64,000 nt of DNA, from the NCBI GenBank assembly GCA_964492485.1, contig CAZBKM010000006.1:71442-135441 (forward strand), in the 5' to 3' direction. Shown here piece after piece: positions 26,269-34,323 of this stretch (the first letter of the stretch is position 1; the number at the start of each line of letters is the position of its first letter). The notes beneath the pieces were generated by a model, which did no database searches, had not been told where the DNA came from, and was given only the letters and a program-made list of their open reading frames with translations. A program made the translations under genes and the position numbers. The stretch is from UBA5336 sp964492485 (lineage in GTDB: Bacteria; Pseudomonadota; Alphaproteobacteria; Caulobacterales; Hyphomonadaceae).

Positions 26269-26706
26269 TCAGGCCGCGCGGACCTGCGGGCGCGGTGGGA
26301 GCAGACGGGAGAGCCGGGCCCGGGGCTGCATCGGACGGGCGACCAGCGACACCTCGACCAGGTCGATCGAGAGGAGGCGCCGTCCGCCGTTTCGCTCCGG
26401 CTGCCAGCGGCGGGGGCGGAACCCGATCGACAGGCCGTCCAACCCGGCGCCGAGCCGGGCGAGCGCCTCCGGCGCGGTGACCAGGCCGCGCACCCACAGG
26501 CCCGTGGCGTCCTCACGCAGGCGCAGCCAGCGACCGACGGGGCGCCCGGGTCGATGCTGCAGCAACATCTCCACCGCAGGCGCTCCAGCGCCGGCCATCG
26601 CGGAAAAGGCGCCGGCCCGCACGACATCGCCCACCAGGTCGGGCACCCCGAACAGCGCGGCGTAGCCTTCGATCAGCGCCGGGCCATCCCGGTTTGCGCG
26701 GGTCAT
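26269..26706 (-). CDS. GTA gp4: HK97-type prohead protease
   Basis: 145 residues from ATG 26706. The core reads IEGYAALFGVPDLVGDVVRA then GAF, a catalytic-type His in MLLQHRPGRPVGRW, the segment LDGLSIGFRPRRW (Ser of the protease) and LLSIDLVEVSLVARPMQPRA, all standard for the family. It cuts the capsid scaffold during head maturation. It overlaps the small upstream gene by 4 bases and ends 32 bases before the capsid gene. Confidence 0.92.
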   Translation of the reverse strand: MTRANRDGPALIEGYAALFGVPDLVGDVVRAGAFSAMAGAGAPAVEMLLQHRPGRPVGRWLRLREDATGLWVRGLVTAPEALARLGAGLDGLSIGFRPRRWQPERNGGRRLLSIDLVEVSLVARPMQPRARLSRLLPPRPQVRAA

Positions 26707-26942
26707 GGCTGACGCTCCAGCCGGGCTTCGATCCGGTCGAGCTGCCGGGTCATATGATCGAGGCGGGTTTCCAGGCGGGCCAGACGGACCGCGTCGGGCC
26801 GCGTCGCACGTTCGGCATGTTCCAGGGCGTCCAGGCGCTCTGCCGCCCGCCCGGTCCAGATCAGCGCAGCGCCCGTCTGCGCGGCGAGGGTAACGAGAAG
26901 CGCGAGGCTCACCCGCCGGTCGAGCAGCACACCGCCGGTCAT
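26703..26942 (-). CDS. GTA small membrane/coiled-coil protein (gp3.5 position)
   Basis: 79 residues. A hydrophobic segment at about 10-28 (VSLALLVTLAAQTGAALIW) is followed by a charged coiled coil with heptad-like spacing (LARLETRLDHMTRQLDRIEA). RcGTA has a small orf (g3.5) at this position between portal and protease, and the layout here is the same. The role is unknown; it may be an accessory assembly factor. It overlaps portal (26939) and protease (26706) by 4 bases each. Confidence 0.8.
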   Translation of the reverse strand: MTGGVLLDRRVSLALLVTLAAQTGAALIWTGRAAERLDALEHAERATRPDAVRLARLETRLDHMTRQLDRIEARLERQP

Positions 26943-28075
26943 CGGTCCGCCTCCACCGGCGCGAGACCGGCCAGCGCGCGCTTCTCCTCAAGGCTCAGAA
27001 AGGCGATCTCGTCGAGCCGCCGCCATTGCTCGGCCCGGTCGGCGGCGAGCGCGGGCACCTCTTCCGTACGCGGACGGATGGACGTGTCGCCAGCGTCGAA
27101 GCGCGGTCCCAGCCAGGCCGACAGCGCGTCCGCCATCTTTCGTACGAGCGGAAGCACGGTCATGCGCCAGAAGGCGATGTTGGCCTCGCGATAGTTCGCA
27201 TATGTGTTGTCACCCGGAATGCCCAGCAGCATCGGGGGAACGCCCAGCGCCAGGGCGATCTCGCGCGCAGCGCCCTCGCGGGCCTCGCGGAAATCCATGT
27301 CGGCGGGGGTCAGCGACATGGGTTTCCAGTCGAGACCGCCTTCCAGGAGGAGGGGCCGCCCGGCATTGCGCGGGCCGGACTGCTCCTCCTCGAGCTGGGC
27401 CTTGAGCCGGTCGAACTGCTCGGGCGTCAGGCCCGGCCCCGATCCGCCATAGACCAGCGCGCCGGAGGGCCGGGCAGAATTGTCCAGCAGCGCCTTCTGC
27501 CAGTCGGCCCCGCCATTGTGCAGGTCGAGGGCCTGGCGCGCCGGGCCCAGCGGCGCAAGACCGTGAATGTCGTCGGTGGGGTGGAACAGGGCCAGATGCA
27601 TGACCGGCAGCCACCCGTCGGCGTCGGGCCGCAGCGTACGGCGCCGGCCTCCAACCTCATGCAGCCAGCCCTCGACCCAGCCCGTGGGACCGGTCAGCGC
27701 GGTCATCCGGTCGGGGCGCAACACGAACAGACCGCCCGGCCGGGACTCGCCTGACAGGGTCACGGCCTCCAGAAACGCGTTGCCGCTGAGCTGCAGGTGC
27801 GCATAGAGCGCCTCGAGGAGGTGCGTGCCGTCACGGCCAGGCGCCGGCCGGCGCAGCAGACCGGCAAGGGCCGGGGCGTCGGTGGCCATGGGAACCGAGG
27901 CGGCCGCCTCTGCCACCAGACGAACGCAGCGATGGGCCACGGGATTGGCCAGATAACCGTCCCGGGCCAGGGCCGCTGCCGACCTCGCGCCCCATCTCGG
28001 CAACGCCGGGTGCGACAGCGCCACCAGGGCGCGGCCCGCCGATTTCCTCTCCTCGCGTCGTTGCCATGGCCACAT
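26939..28075 (-). CDS. GTA gp3: portal protein
   Basis: 378 residues. Portal marks: YLANPVAHRCVRLVAEAAAS, ALYAHLQLSGNAFLEAV, YVLRP-like FVLRPDRMTAL, the conserved REIALALGVPPMLLGIPGDN then TYANYREANIAFWRMTVLPL. It forms the ring through which DNA enters and leaves the head. In RcGTA the terminase gene lies directly upstream on the same strand. Here the portal begins 151 bases from a divergent ParA-type operon, so it needs a promoter of its own within 28076-28226. Confidence 0.95.
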   Translation of the reverse strand: MWPWQRREERKSAGRALVALSHPALPRWGARSAAALARDGYLANPVAHRCVRLVAEAAASVPMATDAPALAGLLRRPAPGRDGTHLLEALYAHLQLSGNAFLEAVTLSGESRPGGLFVLRPDRMTALTGPTGWVEGWLHEVGGRRRTLRPDADGWLPVMHLALFHPTDDIHGLAPLGPARQALDLHNGGADWQKALLDNSARPSGALVYGGSGPGLTPEQFDRLKAQLEEEQSGPRNAGRPLLLEGGLDWKPMSLTPADMDFREAREGAAREIALALGVPPMLLGIPGDNTYANYREANIAFWRMTVLPLVRKMADALSAWLGPRFDAGDTSIRPRTEEVPALAADRAEQWRRLDEIAFLSLEEKRALAGLAPVEADR

Positions 28076-28226
28076 CGAGCCTGTCCTCCACAGTCGGTCC
28101 GGACAGACTTTCTACCGGAGCGGGTGACATGTGGGATAAGCGCCGCGCTGCGCTGCGGGGTGGCGGTCGGGGGCCGAAGCGGTCTATGCCGGCGCCTTCC
28201 AGTCGCGGGGAGGCAAGGGACACGGC
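28076..28226. promoter_or_regulatory. Divergent promoter region between GTA portal and parA-like gene
   Basis: The 151 bases between two divergent start codons must carry the promoter for the plus-strand ParA operon and most likely one for the minus-strand GTA genes portal to gp15, because the terminase gene cannot read into them. I see no confident -35/-10 pair. GCGGGGAGGC and AAGGGAC upstream of ATG 28227 can serve as ribosome site. Confidence 0.5.
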
Positions 28227-29111
28227 ATGTCGGGCAAGCTGGTGGCAATCGCAAACTCGAAGGGCGGTGTGGGAAAGACGACCACCTGTGTGAGCCTGGC
28301 GGAGGCCTTCGCGGCGGAGGGTCGCAAGGTTCTCGTGGTCGACCTGGACATGCAGGCGAACGCCTCGCTTCTGGTCTTCGGGCATGGCGGCGACGAGCGC
28401 CTCTATGAGGCGATCTCCCGGAAACGGACGCTGAAGCACTATCTGGAGGACAATTTCTTCGGCGACCGCCGCGTGCCTCTGGGCGACGTGGCCATTGCGC
28501 GCGCCAGCGACGTGACCTTTCGCGGGCGTCTGCTCGACATTTCACTGGTCGCGTCGACGCCTGGCCTGCGGCGGGTGGAACGCGAGCTGATTTACGAGCT
28601 GACCGCCCAGGGGTTTGCGATGCAGGCGATCGAGAAGCGGGTCGGCAACCGGCTTCGCCAGGATTTCGACCGCCTGCGCGGAGCGTTCGACGTGATGCTG
28701 TGCGACTGCCCACCTGGCATATCCGCAATGACCGAAGCGGTCCTGACCGCCGCCGACCTGATCCTCGTGCCAACCATACCGGACTTCATGTCGACACTGG
28801 GGCTCGATCTGTTCGCCGGCGATGTGATGGCGCAGCTGGCCAAACGCGGCGCCAGCCGCAAGCCGGTGGTCATGGCGACACGCTATTCGGGCTCGCCGCA
28901 CCAGCAGATCGTGCTCGAGGCCATGCGGGCGGGTGCACGCGGCCAAAACGTGCCCTACGAGATGCTGGAGACCATCGTCCCGGCCACGGCCGATTTCGCC
29001 ATCGACCCGATCGCGCTTGGCCCCAGCCCGACTCTGGCGCAAAAATGGCCCAACGATGCCCTCGTGCTGATGAACGATCTGCTGACCGAAGTGAAGGATC
29101 GCCTGCAATGA
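28227..29111 (+). CDS. ParA/Soj-family ATPase inserted in the GTA cluster
   Basis: 294 residues. The deviant Walker A motif NSKGGVGKTTT has both Lys residues (12 and 17) typical of ParA/MinD ATPases. Walker A' is VLVVDLDMQANAS and Walker B is DVMLCDCPPGISA. The fold matches ParA over the full length (TEAVLTAADLILVPTIPDFM, STLGLDLFAGDV). There is no N-terminal DNA-binding extension, so it is of the short Soj/McdA type. It reads opposite to the GTA genes and lies exactly between terminase and portal. No ParB or parS is seen. The next gene overlaps its stop (ATGA). Relatives of this size position plasmids, chromosomes, carboxysomes or chemoreceptor clusters; what this one moves is unknown. Confidence 0.92.
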   Translation: MSGKLVAIANSKGGVGKTTTCVSLAEAFAAEGRKVLVVDLDMQANASLLVFGHGGDERLYEAISRKRTLKHYLEDNFFGDRRVPLGDVAIARASDVTFRGRLLDISLVASTPGLRRVERELIYELTAQGFAMQAIEKRVGNRLRQDFDRLRGAFDVMLCDCPPGISAMTEAVLTAADLILVPTIPDFMSTLGLDLFAGDVMAQLAKRGASRKPVVMATRYSGSPHQQIVLEAMRAGARGQNVPYEMLETIVPATADFAIDPIALGPSPTLAQKWPNDALVLMNDLLTEVKDRLQ

Positions 29112-29575
29112 GCCTGATCGTCGACGGACGTGCAGCGGTGGCTGCGATGCTTGCCCATCCCGACCGCTTCGGGCGGGTGAAGCCTGGCGACTGGGCCAGC
29201 CTGGCGGTGAAACTTGCCCGCAAGCAGGTGGCCGCCGCGGGCCAGGATGCCGACGATCTGCGGGCGATCCGCGATGCGCTGGGCGACGAGATCTTCGACA
29301 AGACGCTCGACAGTCTCAGCGCGACCCAGGCCAAGCAGCTCGCCGCGCGCGTCGACCCGGACTGCCCGGCCGACGCCAGGCGCACGGGCGCCGGCGCGCT
29401 GGCCCATGTGCGCACCGTGCTGGCCGAGGACGTGCCGCCGAAGCGCACCCGACCGCACCAGGACGACGGTGCGAACCCGACGGCGGCCCACTCGCCCGGA
29501 AGCGATGACGATGCCGACGCGGCGCCCCCGCGCAACGCCTATTTCGGGCGAAGGGCCTTCCGGACGGGCCAGTGA
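29108..29575 (+). CDS. Small protein coupled to the ParA-like ATPase, candidate partner
   Basis: 155 residues from ATG 29108, which overlaps the ParA stop codon; GAAGGA lies about 10 bases upstream. Residues 1-105 look helical and basic (LAVKLARKQVAAAGQDADDL, LDSLSATQAKQLAARVD). Residues 106-155 form a Pro/Asp/Ala-rich, probably disordered tail (PKRTRPHQDDGANPTAAHSP). I do not recognise a family. Coupling to a ParA-type ATPase, small size and a disordered end recall the partner proteins of positioning ATPases (McdB, TlpT, ParB-like adaptors), which is only an analogy. It ends 42 bases from the convergent terminase gene. Confidence 0.8.
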   Translation: MSLIVDGRAAVAAMLAHPDRFGRVKPGDWASLAVKLARKQVAAAGQDADDLRAIRDALGDEIFDKTLDSLSATQAKQLAARVDPDCPADARRTGAGALAHVRTVLAEDVPPKRTRPHQDDGANPTAAHSPGSDDDADAAPPRNAYFGRRAFRTGQ

Positions 29576-29617
29576 GGCCGGACCGGCCAGGGTGCGCATG
29601 GGCCCGCGGATGGGACT

Positions 29618-30970
29618 TCAGAGCCGCCGCACCCTGGGATCGCCGCCACCGTCCACGAGGAGCGCCCAGAGCACCCAGACAAGCGCGTCGACACGATCGG
29701 GAGACCCGTCCAGTCCATCGGTCCCGAACAGGCTCATCTGGGTTTCCAGGGCCTCCAGCCCGCCGGCATGGCCAACCCGGCCCTGGGCGTAGAGGGCCGA
29801 GACCGGCGCGGCGCGGTCCCGCTTCCCGACCGTCGCACGCACCAGGCGCACAGGAACCGGGCAGCCGGCGGTGTGCAGCGTGTGGCGCACCATTTCGCCG
29901 CCCTGATTGGCCTCCGCGAGGACATAATGCGCGCCCACTTCGGCCGCGAGCGCGCTGGCGCGCCGGCCCCAGTCCATCGGGCTGAGCCCCTGGGCGGTGG
30001 CGTCGGCGAGCACATGGGCGCGCGGCCCGCCCGCCTCTCCCCAGGCTCCGGCCGCCACGATCCCGCAGGCATCGGCGCCGGCCCCGAGACTTGCGGGCGG
30101 ATCGACGGCAACAAGCACACGGTCAAGGCGCCCGGGCGGCGATGCGGAACGGGCCATTTCGAGCGCCTGGCGCGTGAAGAGAATCGATGCGGCCGTCTCG
30201 AGCAATTCGCCGTCCAGTTCCTGACGGCCAAGATCGGTGCCGCCATAGGCGCGGGTCACCTCCGCCAGGAACCCCGGGGCCAGATGGTCGGCATTGTCCA
30301 CGGTCCTCGCCCGCGTCACGACCGTGGAGGGTGCGGCCACCAGGCTGCGGATGAGCGGCACCGGACGCGGCGTCGTGGTGACCACGGCGCGCGGCGTGGT
30401 CCCGATCCGGAGCGCCATCTGCAACATGTCCCAGGTCGGTCGGGCGCGGCTCCAGGCAGCGGCCTCGTCGCACCAGGCCGCATCGAACTGCGGTCCGCGG
30501 AGACTGTCGGGGTCCTCGGAGGAAAACACATGCGCCTCGGCATCGTTGTCCCAGACCAGACGACGGCGGGAGACCTCGTAGCGGGGAAGCGCCTCGCCGC
30601 AGGCAGCCGCCACCGCCTTAAGCCCGGAGACGCCCTCGATCATCACCTCGCGCACGTCGAGGAGCGTTGGCCCCACAAGCGCCATCCGTCCGCAGCCGCC
30701 ATGGCGCGCGGCGAACCGCAGCCACTCGGCACCCGCCCGCGTCTTTCCTGCGCCGCGCCCGGCCAGGAAAAGCCAGGTGCGCCGGGCCCCACGAGGCGGG
30801 CGCTGGCTCGGTCGTGCCGTGGCCAGAAAGGGCGTATCGGCCAGCCAGGCGGCCTTGCCCGGTGAGGGGGCGAACAGATTGCCCGAGCCTGCGGTATCCG
30901 GTGGCGGAACAAGGTCCTGAGCGTGCCAGACATCCCAGGCCCAGCCGGCGAGCATATCGTCTGAATGCAT
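29618..30970 (-). CDS. GTA gp2: large terminase subunit
   Basis: 450 residues from ATG 30970 (other in-frame ATGs at 30979 and 30991 are possible). Walker A FLAGRGAGKTRAG at about 68-80, Walker B with catalytic Glu FDAAWCDEAAAW at about 162-173, the coupling motif VVTTTPRP, and the C-terminal RNase H-like nuclease (RVLVAVDPPASLGAGADACG; YVLAEANQGGEMV). It packs donor DNA into GTA heads. Normally portal follows directly; here 1.5 kb with two opposite genes intervenes. No gp1-like small terminase gene is evident upstream. The much longer in-frame ORF to 31354 has no terminase features in the extra part. Confidence 0.94.
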   Translation of the reverse strand: MHSDDMLAGWAWDVWHAQDLVPPPDTAGSGNLFAPSPGKAAWLADTPFLATARPSQRPPRGARRTWLFLAGRGAGKTRAGAEWLRFAARHGGCGRMALVGPTLLDVREVMIEGVSGLKAVAAACGEALPRYEVSRRRLVWDNDAEAHVFSSEDPDSLRGPQFDAAWCDEAAAWSRARPTWDMLQMALRIGTTPRAVVTTTPRPVPLIRSLVAAPSTVVTRARTVDNADHLAPGFLAEVTRAYGGTDLGRQELDGELLETAASILFTRQALEMARSASPPGRLDRVLVAVDPPASLGAGADACGIVAAGAWGEAGGPRAHVLADATAQGLSPMDWGRRASALAAEVGAHYVLAEANQGGEMVRHTLHTAGCPVPVRLVRATVGKRDRAAPVSALYAQGRVGHAGGLEALETQMSLFGTDGLDGSPDRVDALVWVLWALLVDGGGDPRVRRL

Positions 30971-31048
30971 GATTTCCATGCAGGCCAGCATGGTGCGTGG
31001 ACACCGCGACCCGGACCCGATCCCGACCCGTCGCGGGCAGGCCGGGTC

Positions 31049-31339
31049 ATGACACGGGACACGTTGACAGATGCGGTAAACGGCGAAATGACCCGATCGG
31101 GGGATGGCGCTGCAGGTAGAGGACTTCGATCCGCCATGAGACCACATACTTGGGGAAGTTGCCTGTCGGTCAGCCTGACCATCGGTGTCGTTGCGGGTCT
31201 GGTTTCCGCTGTGGCCATGACGGGGACGGGTCTTGAACTCGCAGCGGGCTTTGGCGGTGTCGCGATGGGATTGCTGGCCGGACTGGCCATGCTCCGCCCG
31301 CCAGGCGAGCCGGGCCAGGACGACCGCCGGGCGAACTGA
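31049..31339 (+). CDS. Possible small membrane protein, divergent to terminase
   Basis: 96 residues from ATG 31049, or 67 from ATG 31136. The second half has two adjacent hydrophobic stretches (LSVSLTIGVVAGLVSAVAM and ELAAGFGGVAMGLLAGLAML) and a charged end (GQDDRRAN), so a small two-span membrane protein is plausible. I recognise no family. The ribosome site is weak for both starts, and the region is 78 bases from the divergent terminase start. It could be a chance ORF in GC-rich DNA. Confidence 0.4.
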   Translation: MTRDTLTDAVNGEMTRSGDGAAGRGLRSAMRPHTWGSCLSVSLTIGVVAGLVSAVAMTGTGLELAAGFGGVAMGLLAGLAMLRPPGEPGQDDRRAN

Positions 31340-31502
31340 ACCGTCCGCCTCCACACGATGACGAAGTGACCGCCGCCCGACCGGTTGACCCTTTGCACGC
31401 CAGTGCGGCGCCCGCGCCCACCGGACTCGTGCCTTGGTGTTCTCCTCGGATTGTCGGGATCAGCCGATCGGGTCGGCCGTGGAATAGTGCAACACCGCCG
31501 GG

Positions 31503-31796
31503 ATGACGGAGGATGGTTTCGCGAGGGGTCGGCATGTCGCGATCCTGGCACGCGCGCTCCTGCTGGAACGCGAGGGGCAATCGCTCGGTCGACCGCATGC
31601 CGATACCCTGACAGGGTCGAAGCACGCGAACATGAAGGAATTGCGCTGCAACGCCGCTGACGGCGTATGGCGCATCGCCTTCGCATTCGATCCCGACCGG
31701 CAGGCGATTCTGCTTGTCGGCGGGGACAAGTCGGGCGGCAGCGAGAAGCGCTTCAGCAGACTCAGCGCCGCCGGCAGGCTTGGACCCGTACGATGA
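31503..31796 (+). pseudogene. Remnant of RelE/HigB-like (Gp49-type) toxin
   Basis: The middle of the translation is very typical of this toxin family: SLGRPHADTLTGSKHANMKE, LRCNAADGVWRIAFAFDPDR and QAILLVGGDKSGGSEKRF. The N-terminal beta strand and first helix that should precede ARALLLEREG are replaced by unrelated residues, and after SEKRF the frame goes into a short nonsense tail. The alternative frame shows no clear continuation of the usual C-terminal helix. No XRE-type antitoxin gene follows. I read it as a decayed toxin gene; the remaining 31797-31870 and 31340-31502 show no other gene. Confidence 0.6.
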
Positions 31797-31870
31797 TAGA
31801 CGAACCGTAGCCGCAACCCGCGTCGCCGTTCGGATTCGCCGGGGGTGATAGAGACGCTGGGCCCATGGCC

Positions 31871-31980
31871 GGCGCATCTTCCTAACGCGAACCGGTGCCC
31901 GCCTCGCTTGAAAATGCTCGAGCCTCGCCTGGCGCATTTTCCTGACGCGAACCGGTGCCCGCTTCGCTTGAAAATGCGCG
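31871..31980. repeat. Two tandem copies of module A repeat, overlapping a coding 3' end
   Basis: Copy 1 at 31871-31918 and copy 2 at 31931-31980 both read GGCGCAT-C/T-TTCCT-n-ACGCGAACCGGTGCCCGC then TCGCTTGAAAATGC. They are in opposite orientation to the copies at 4811 and 50046. Both lie within the 3' end of the next gene, where they are translated. Confidence 0.85.
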
Positions 31981-33270
31981 GGCCCCGCGCAGGGCGAGGG
32001 CGAGGTCGGCGATCAGGTCGTCTGGGTGCTCGAGCCCGACCGAAAGCCGGATCAGGCCTTCCGTGACGCCGGTGCGCCGGCGCACCTCGGGCGGTACGCC
32101 CGAATGGGTGGTCGAGGCCGGATGGCAGGCAAGGCTCTCCGTGCCGCCCAGGCTGACGGCCAGCTTGAACAGGCTCAACGCGTTGAGCAGGCGGAAGGCC
32201 ATCTCGCGATCCGCCTCGATCACGAAGGCAAACGTGGAGCCCGGCCCACGGCACTGGGCCTCGTAGACGGCCTTGTGAGCAGGATCGGTGAAGGCCATGG
32301 GGTGCAGGACGCGCACCGGCAGGATCTCCTGGCGCATCAGCCATTCGGCCACCCGGGTGCCGGTCTCGGCGGCACGCTCCATCCGCAGGGTCAGGGTCTC
32401 CATCGACCGAGACAGCATCCAGGACGAATGCGGGTCGAGCTGGAACCCGAATGCGCTGCGGGTCAACCGGATGGGGGCTAGGTGCGCCTTGGCACCGGTC
32501 AGGCCGCCGGCGACCAGATCGCTGTGGCCGCCGACATATTTCGTCAGGGAGTACACGCAGATGTCGATCCCGTGCGCCAGGGGCGACTGGAAGACCGGCC
32601 CCATGAGCGTGTTGTCGCAGACCAGAAGCGGGCGTGCGACGCCCCGTGCCGCGGCCCAGTCGTCGGTCACCCGGCGCGCCATGGCCAGATCGACCAGGGC
32701 ATTGGTGGGGTTGGCCGGCGTTTCGAGGTAGACCAGGCGCACCGGTCCCGCCTCGGCCGCGCTGTCGAGCGCCTGGCGCAGGGACGCGTCCGATACGCCG
32801 TCGTCGAAGGCCACCGGCCGCACGCCCCAGGCCGAGAGCGCCTTGCCCAGCAGGGTCTCGGTCCCGCCATAGAGGGGCGTGTAATGCACGACCGCATCGC
32901 CGGGCCGGCAGTAGGTAAGGAACACCGACGCGATGGCCGCCATGCCCGACGCGGTCACGAGGGCGGTCTCCGCGCCATCGGCCAGGGCCAGGCGGTCCTC
33001 GACGATCTCGGTGTTAGGGTGGTTGAACCGGCTGTAGACCAGGCCGCCTGCACCCTGCCCCTCAGGTGCGGGCGTGCGCCCGGCGACCACATCGAAAAAG
33101 GCCGCGCCCTCCTCTGCCGACGTGAAGGCGAAGGTGGAGGTCAAGAAGACGGGCGGCTTGACCGCACCCTCAGACAGGGCCGGATCATAGCCATAGGTGG
33201 TCATCTGGGTGGATACGTGCAGCCTGTGTCCGTCCAGGTGGGTGCGCCGGAAGGAACGCGTCTCGGTCAT
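31882..33270 (-). CDS. Cystathionine gamma-synthase family PLP enzyme with repeat-derived C-terminal tail
   Basis: 462 residues from ATG 33270 (GGGAGAG upstream). PLP-fold type I marks are complete: YSRFNHPNTEIVEDRLALAD, TASGMAAIASVFLTY, the PLP lysine in YSLTKYVGGHSD, LETPANPTN and SLGGTESLACHPASTTHSGV. It should act on O-acyl-homoserine or cystathionine in the transsulfuration group; the exact substrate cannot be read. The native protein should end near LIADLALALRG. After that come about 32 residues, RAFSSEAGTGSR, a linker, and RAFSSEAGTGSR again, which are direct translations of the two tandem intergenic repeats at 31871-31980. The original stop must have been lost or replaced when the repeats arrived. 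Confidence 0.88.
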   Translation of the reverse strand: MTETRSFRRTHLDGHRLHVSTQMTTYGYDPALSEGAVKPPVFLTSTFAFTSAEEGAAFFDVVAGRTPAPEGQGAGGLVYSRFNHPNTEIVEDRLALADGAETALVTASGMAAIASVFLTYCRPGDAVVHYTPLYGGTETLLGKALSAWGVRPVAFDDGVSDASLRQALDSAAEAGPVRLVYLETPANPTNALVDLAMARRVTDDWAAARGVARPLLVCDNTLMGPVFQSPLAHGIDICVYSLTKYVGGHSDLVAGGLTGAKAHLAPIRLTRSAFGFQLDPHSSWMLSRSMETLTLRMERAAETGTRVAEWLMRQEILPVRVLHPMAFTDPAHKAVYEAQCRGPGSTFAFVIEADREMAFRLLNALSLFKLAVSLGGTESLACHPASTTHSGVPPEVRRRTGVTEGLIRLSVGLEHPDDLIADLALALRGARAFSSEAGTGSRQENAPGEARAFSSEAGTGSR

Positions 33271-33521
33271 GGGACTCTCCCAGATGTTGCCGTTTGGGAA
33301 ACACCTACCACGAAATCGCGGCGCCTGCGCAGGAAAGTCCACCATCCCCAGAGGGTGAGAGACAGAACGACACCCCCGAGCCACGAACCGCGCATGATCA
33401 TGCCTGAGGAGAACGCGTCGCGCAGGGGGCGCTGACGTTGGGGCGGGATTTGACGGATGCCCTGGCCTGGCGCCAAATCCGCAGCCAGCACAGACCCGAA
33501 ACAGCCAAGGGGAGGAACACC

Positions 33522-34316
33522 ATGTCGGACCGGCCAGACAGCGTAGGTCAGGAAGTCCTGTTTGAAGTCGAGAACCATGTCGCGCAGGTGATTCTGAACC
33601 GGTCCGACAAGCGCAATGCGGTCAACGGCGCCGTCGCCCAGGCCATGGACTGGATCGTCAAGGCGATCGACGCCGACACCGACATCCGCGTCGCGGTCCT
33701 GTCCTCGAGCACGGAGGGCACGTTTTCCGCCGGCGCCGATCTGGCGGAAATTTCCAGGGGCAACGGCGCCTCGCTCAGCACGAAGGCAGGCGGGTTTGCA
33801 GGCTTCGTCTTTGCCGAACGCGCGACGCCCTGGATCGCGGCGGTGCGCGGGAATGCCCTGGCCGGCGGCTGCGAGCTGGCGCTGGCCTGCGACATGATCG
33901 TGGCGTCGGATACGGCGAAGTTCGGCCTGCCGGAAGTGAAGCGGGGTCTGTTCGCCGGTGCCGGTGGCGTCTACCGGCTGCCGCGCGCACTGCCGCGTGC
34001 CATCGCGCTCGAAATCGTCGCGACGGGCGACCCGCTGGACGCCGAACGGGCCTATGCGCTGGGCCTGGTCAACCGGCTGGTTCAAGTGGACGAGGTCCTG
34101 CCCACCGCCAACGCCCTGGCCCAGGCCATCGCCGTCAATGCGCCCCTGTCGGTGGCCGAGAGCCTGCGGGTCGCGAAACTCGCCTTCGATCTTCCAGAGG
34201 ACGAATTGATCAAGGTATCGAACAAGGCGTCCGCGAAAGTCTTCTCCAGCGAAGACGCCAAGGAAGGCCCCCGCGCCTTCCTGGAGAAGCGCGCCCCGAA
34301 CTGGACCGGACGCTAG
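33522..34316 (+). CDS. Enoyl-CoA hydratase/isomerase family protein
   Basis: 264 residues from ATG 33522 with GGGGAGG upstream; an earlier in-frame ATG (33438) has no ribosome site. Crotonase fold: oxyanion-hole segments FSAGADLAEI and RGNALAGGCELALACDMIVA, then FGLPEVKRGLFAGAGGVYRL. Glu residues at both usual catalytic places are present (GGCELA, LPEVKRG). It probably hydrates enoyl-CoA in fatty acid oxidation. It diverges from the gamma-synthase gene across a 251-base gap that must hold both promoters, and converges with the nitronate monooxygenase gene across a decamer repeat. Confidence 0.9.
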   Translation: MSDRPDSVGQEVLFEVENHVAQVILNRSDKRNAVNGAVAQAMDWIVKAIDADTDIRVAVLSSSTEGTFSAGADLAEISRGNGASLSTKAGGFAGFVFAERATPWIAAVRGNALAGGCELALACDMIVASDTAKFGLPEVKRGLFAGAGGVYRLPRALPRAIALEIVATGDPLDAERAYALGLVNRLVQVDEVLPTANALAQAIAVNAPLSVAESLRVAKLAFDLPEDELIKVSNKASAKVFSSEDAKEGPRAFLEKRAPNWTGR

Positions 34317-34323
34317 CCGACAT

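Noticed and set aside
31049..31340. A GTA gp1/small terminase gene upstream of the large terminase
   Set aside because: The only open frame with some character there is on the opposite strand and looks like a small membrane protein. No gp1-like gene is evident on the minus strand.
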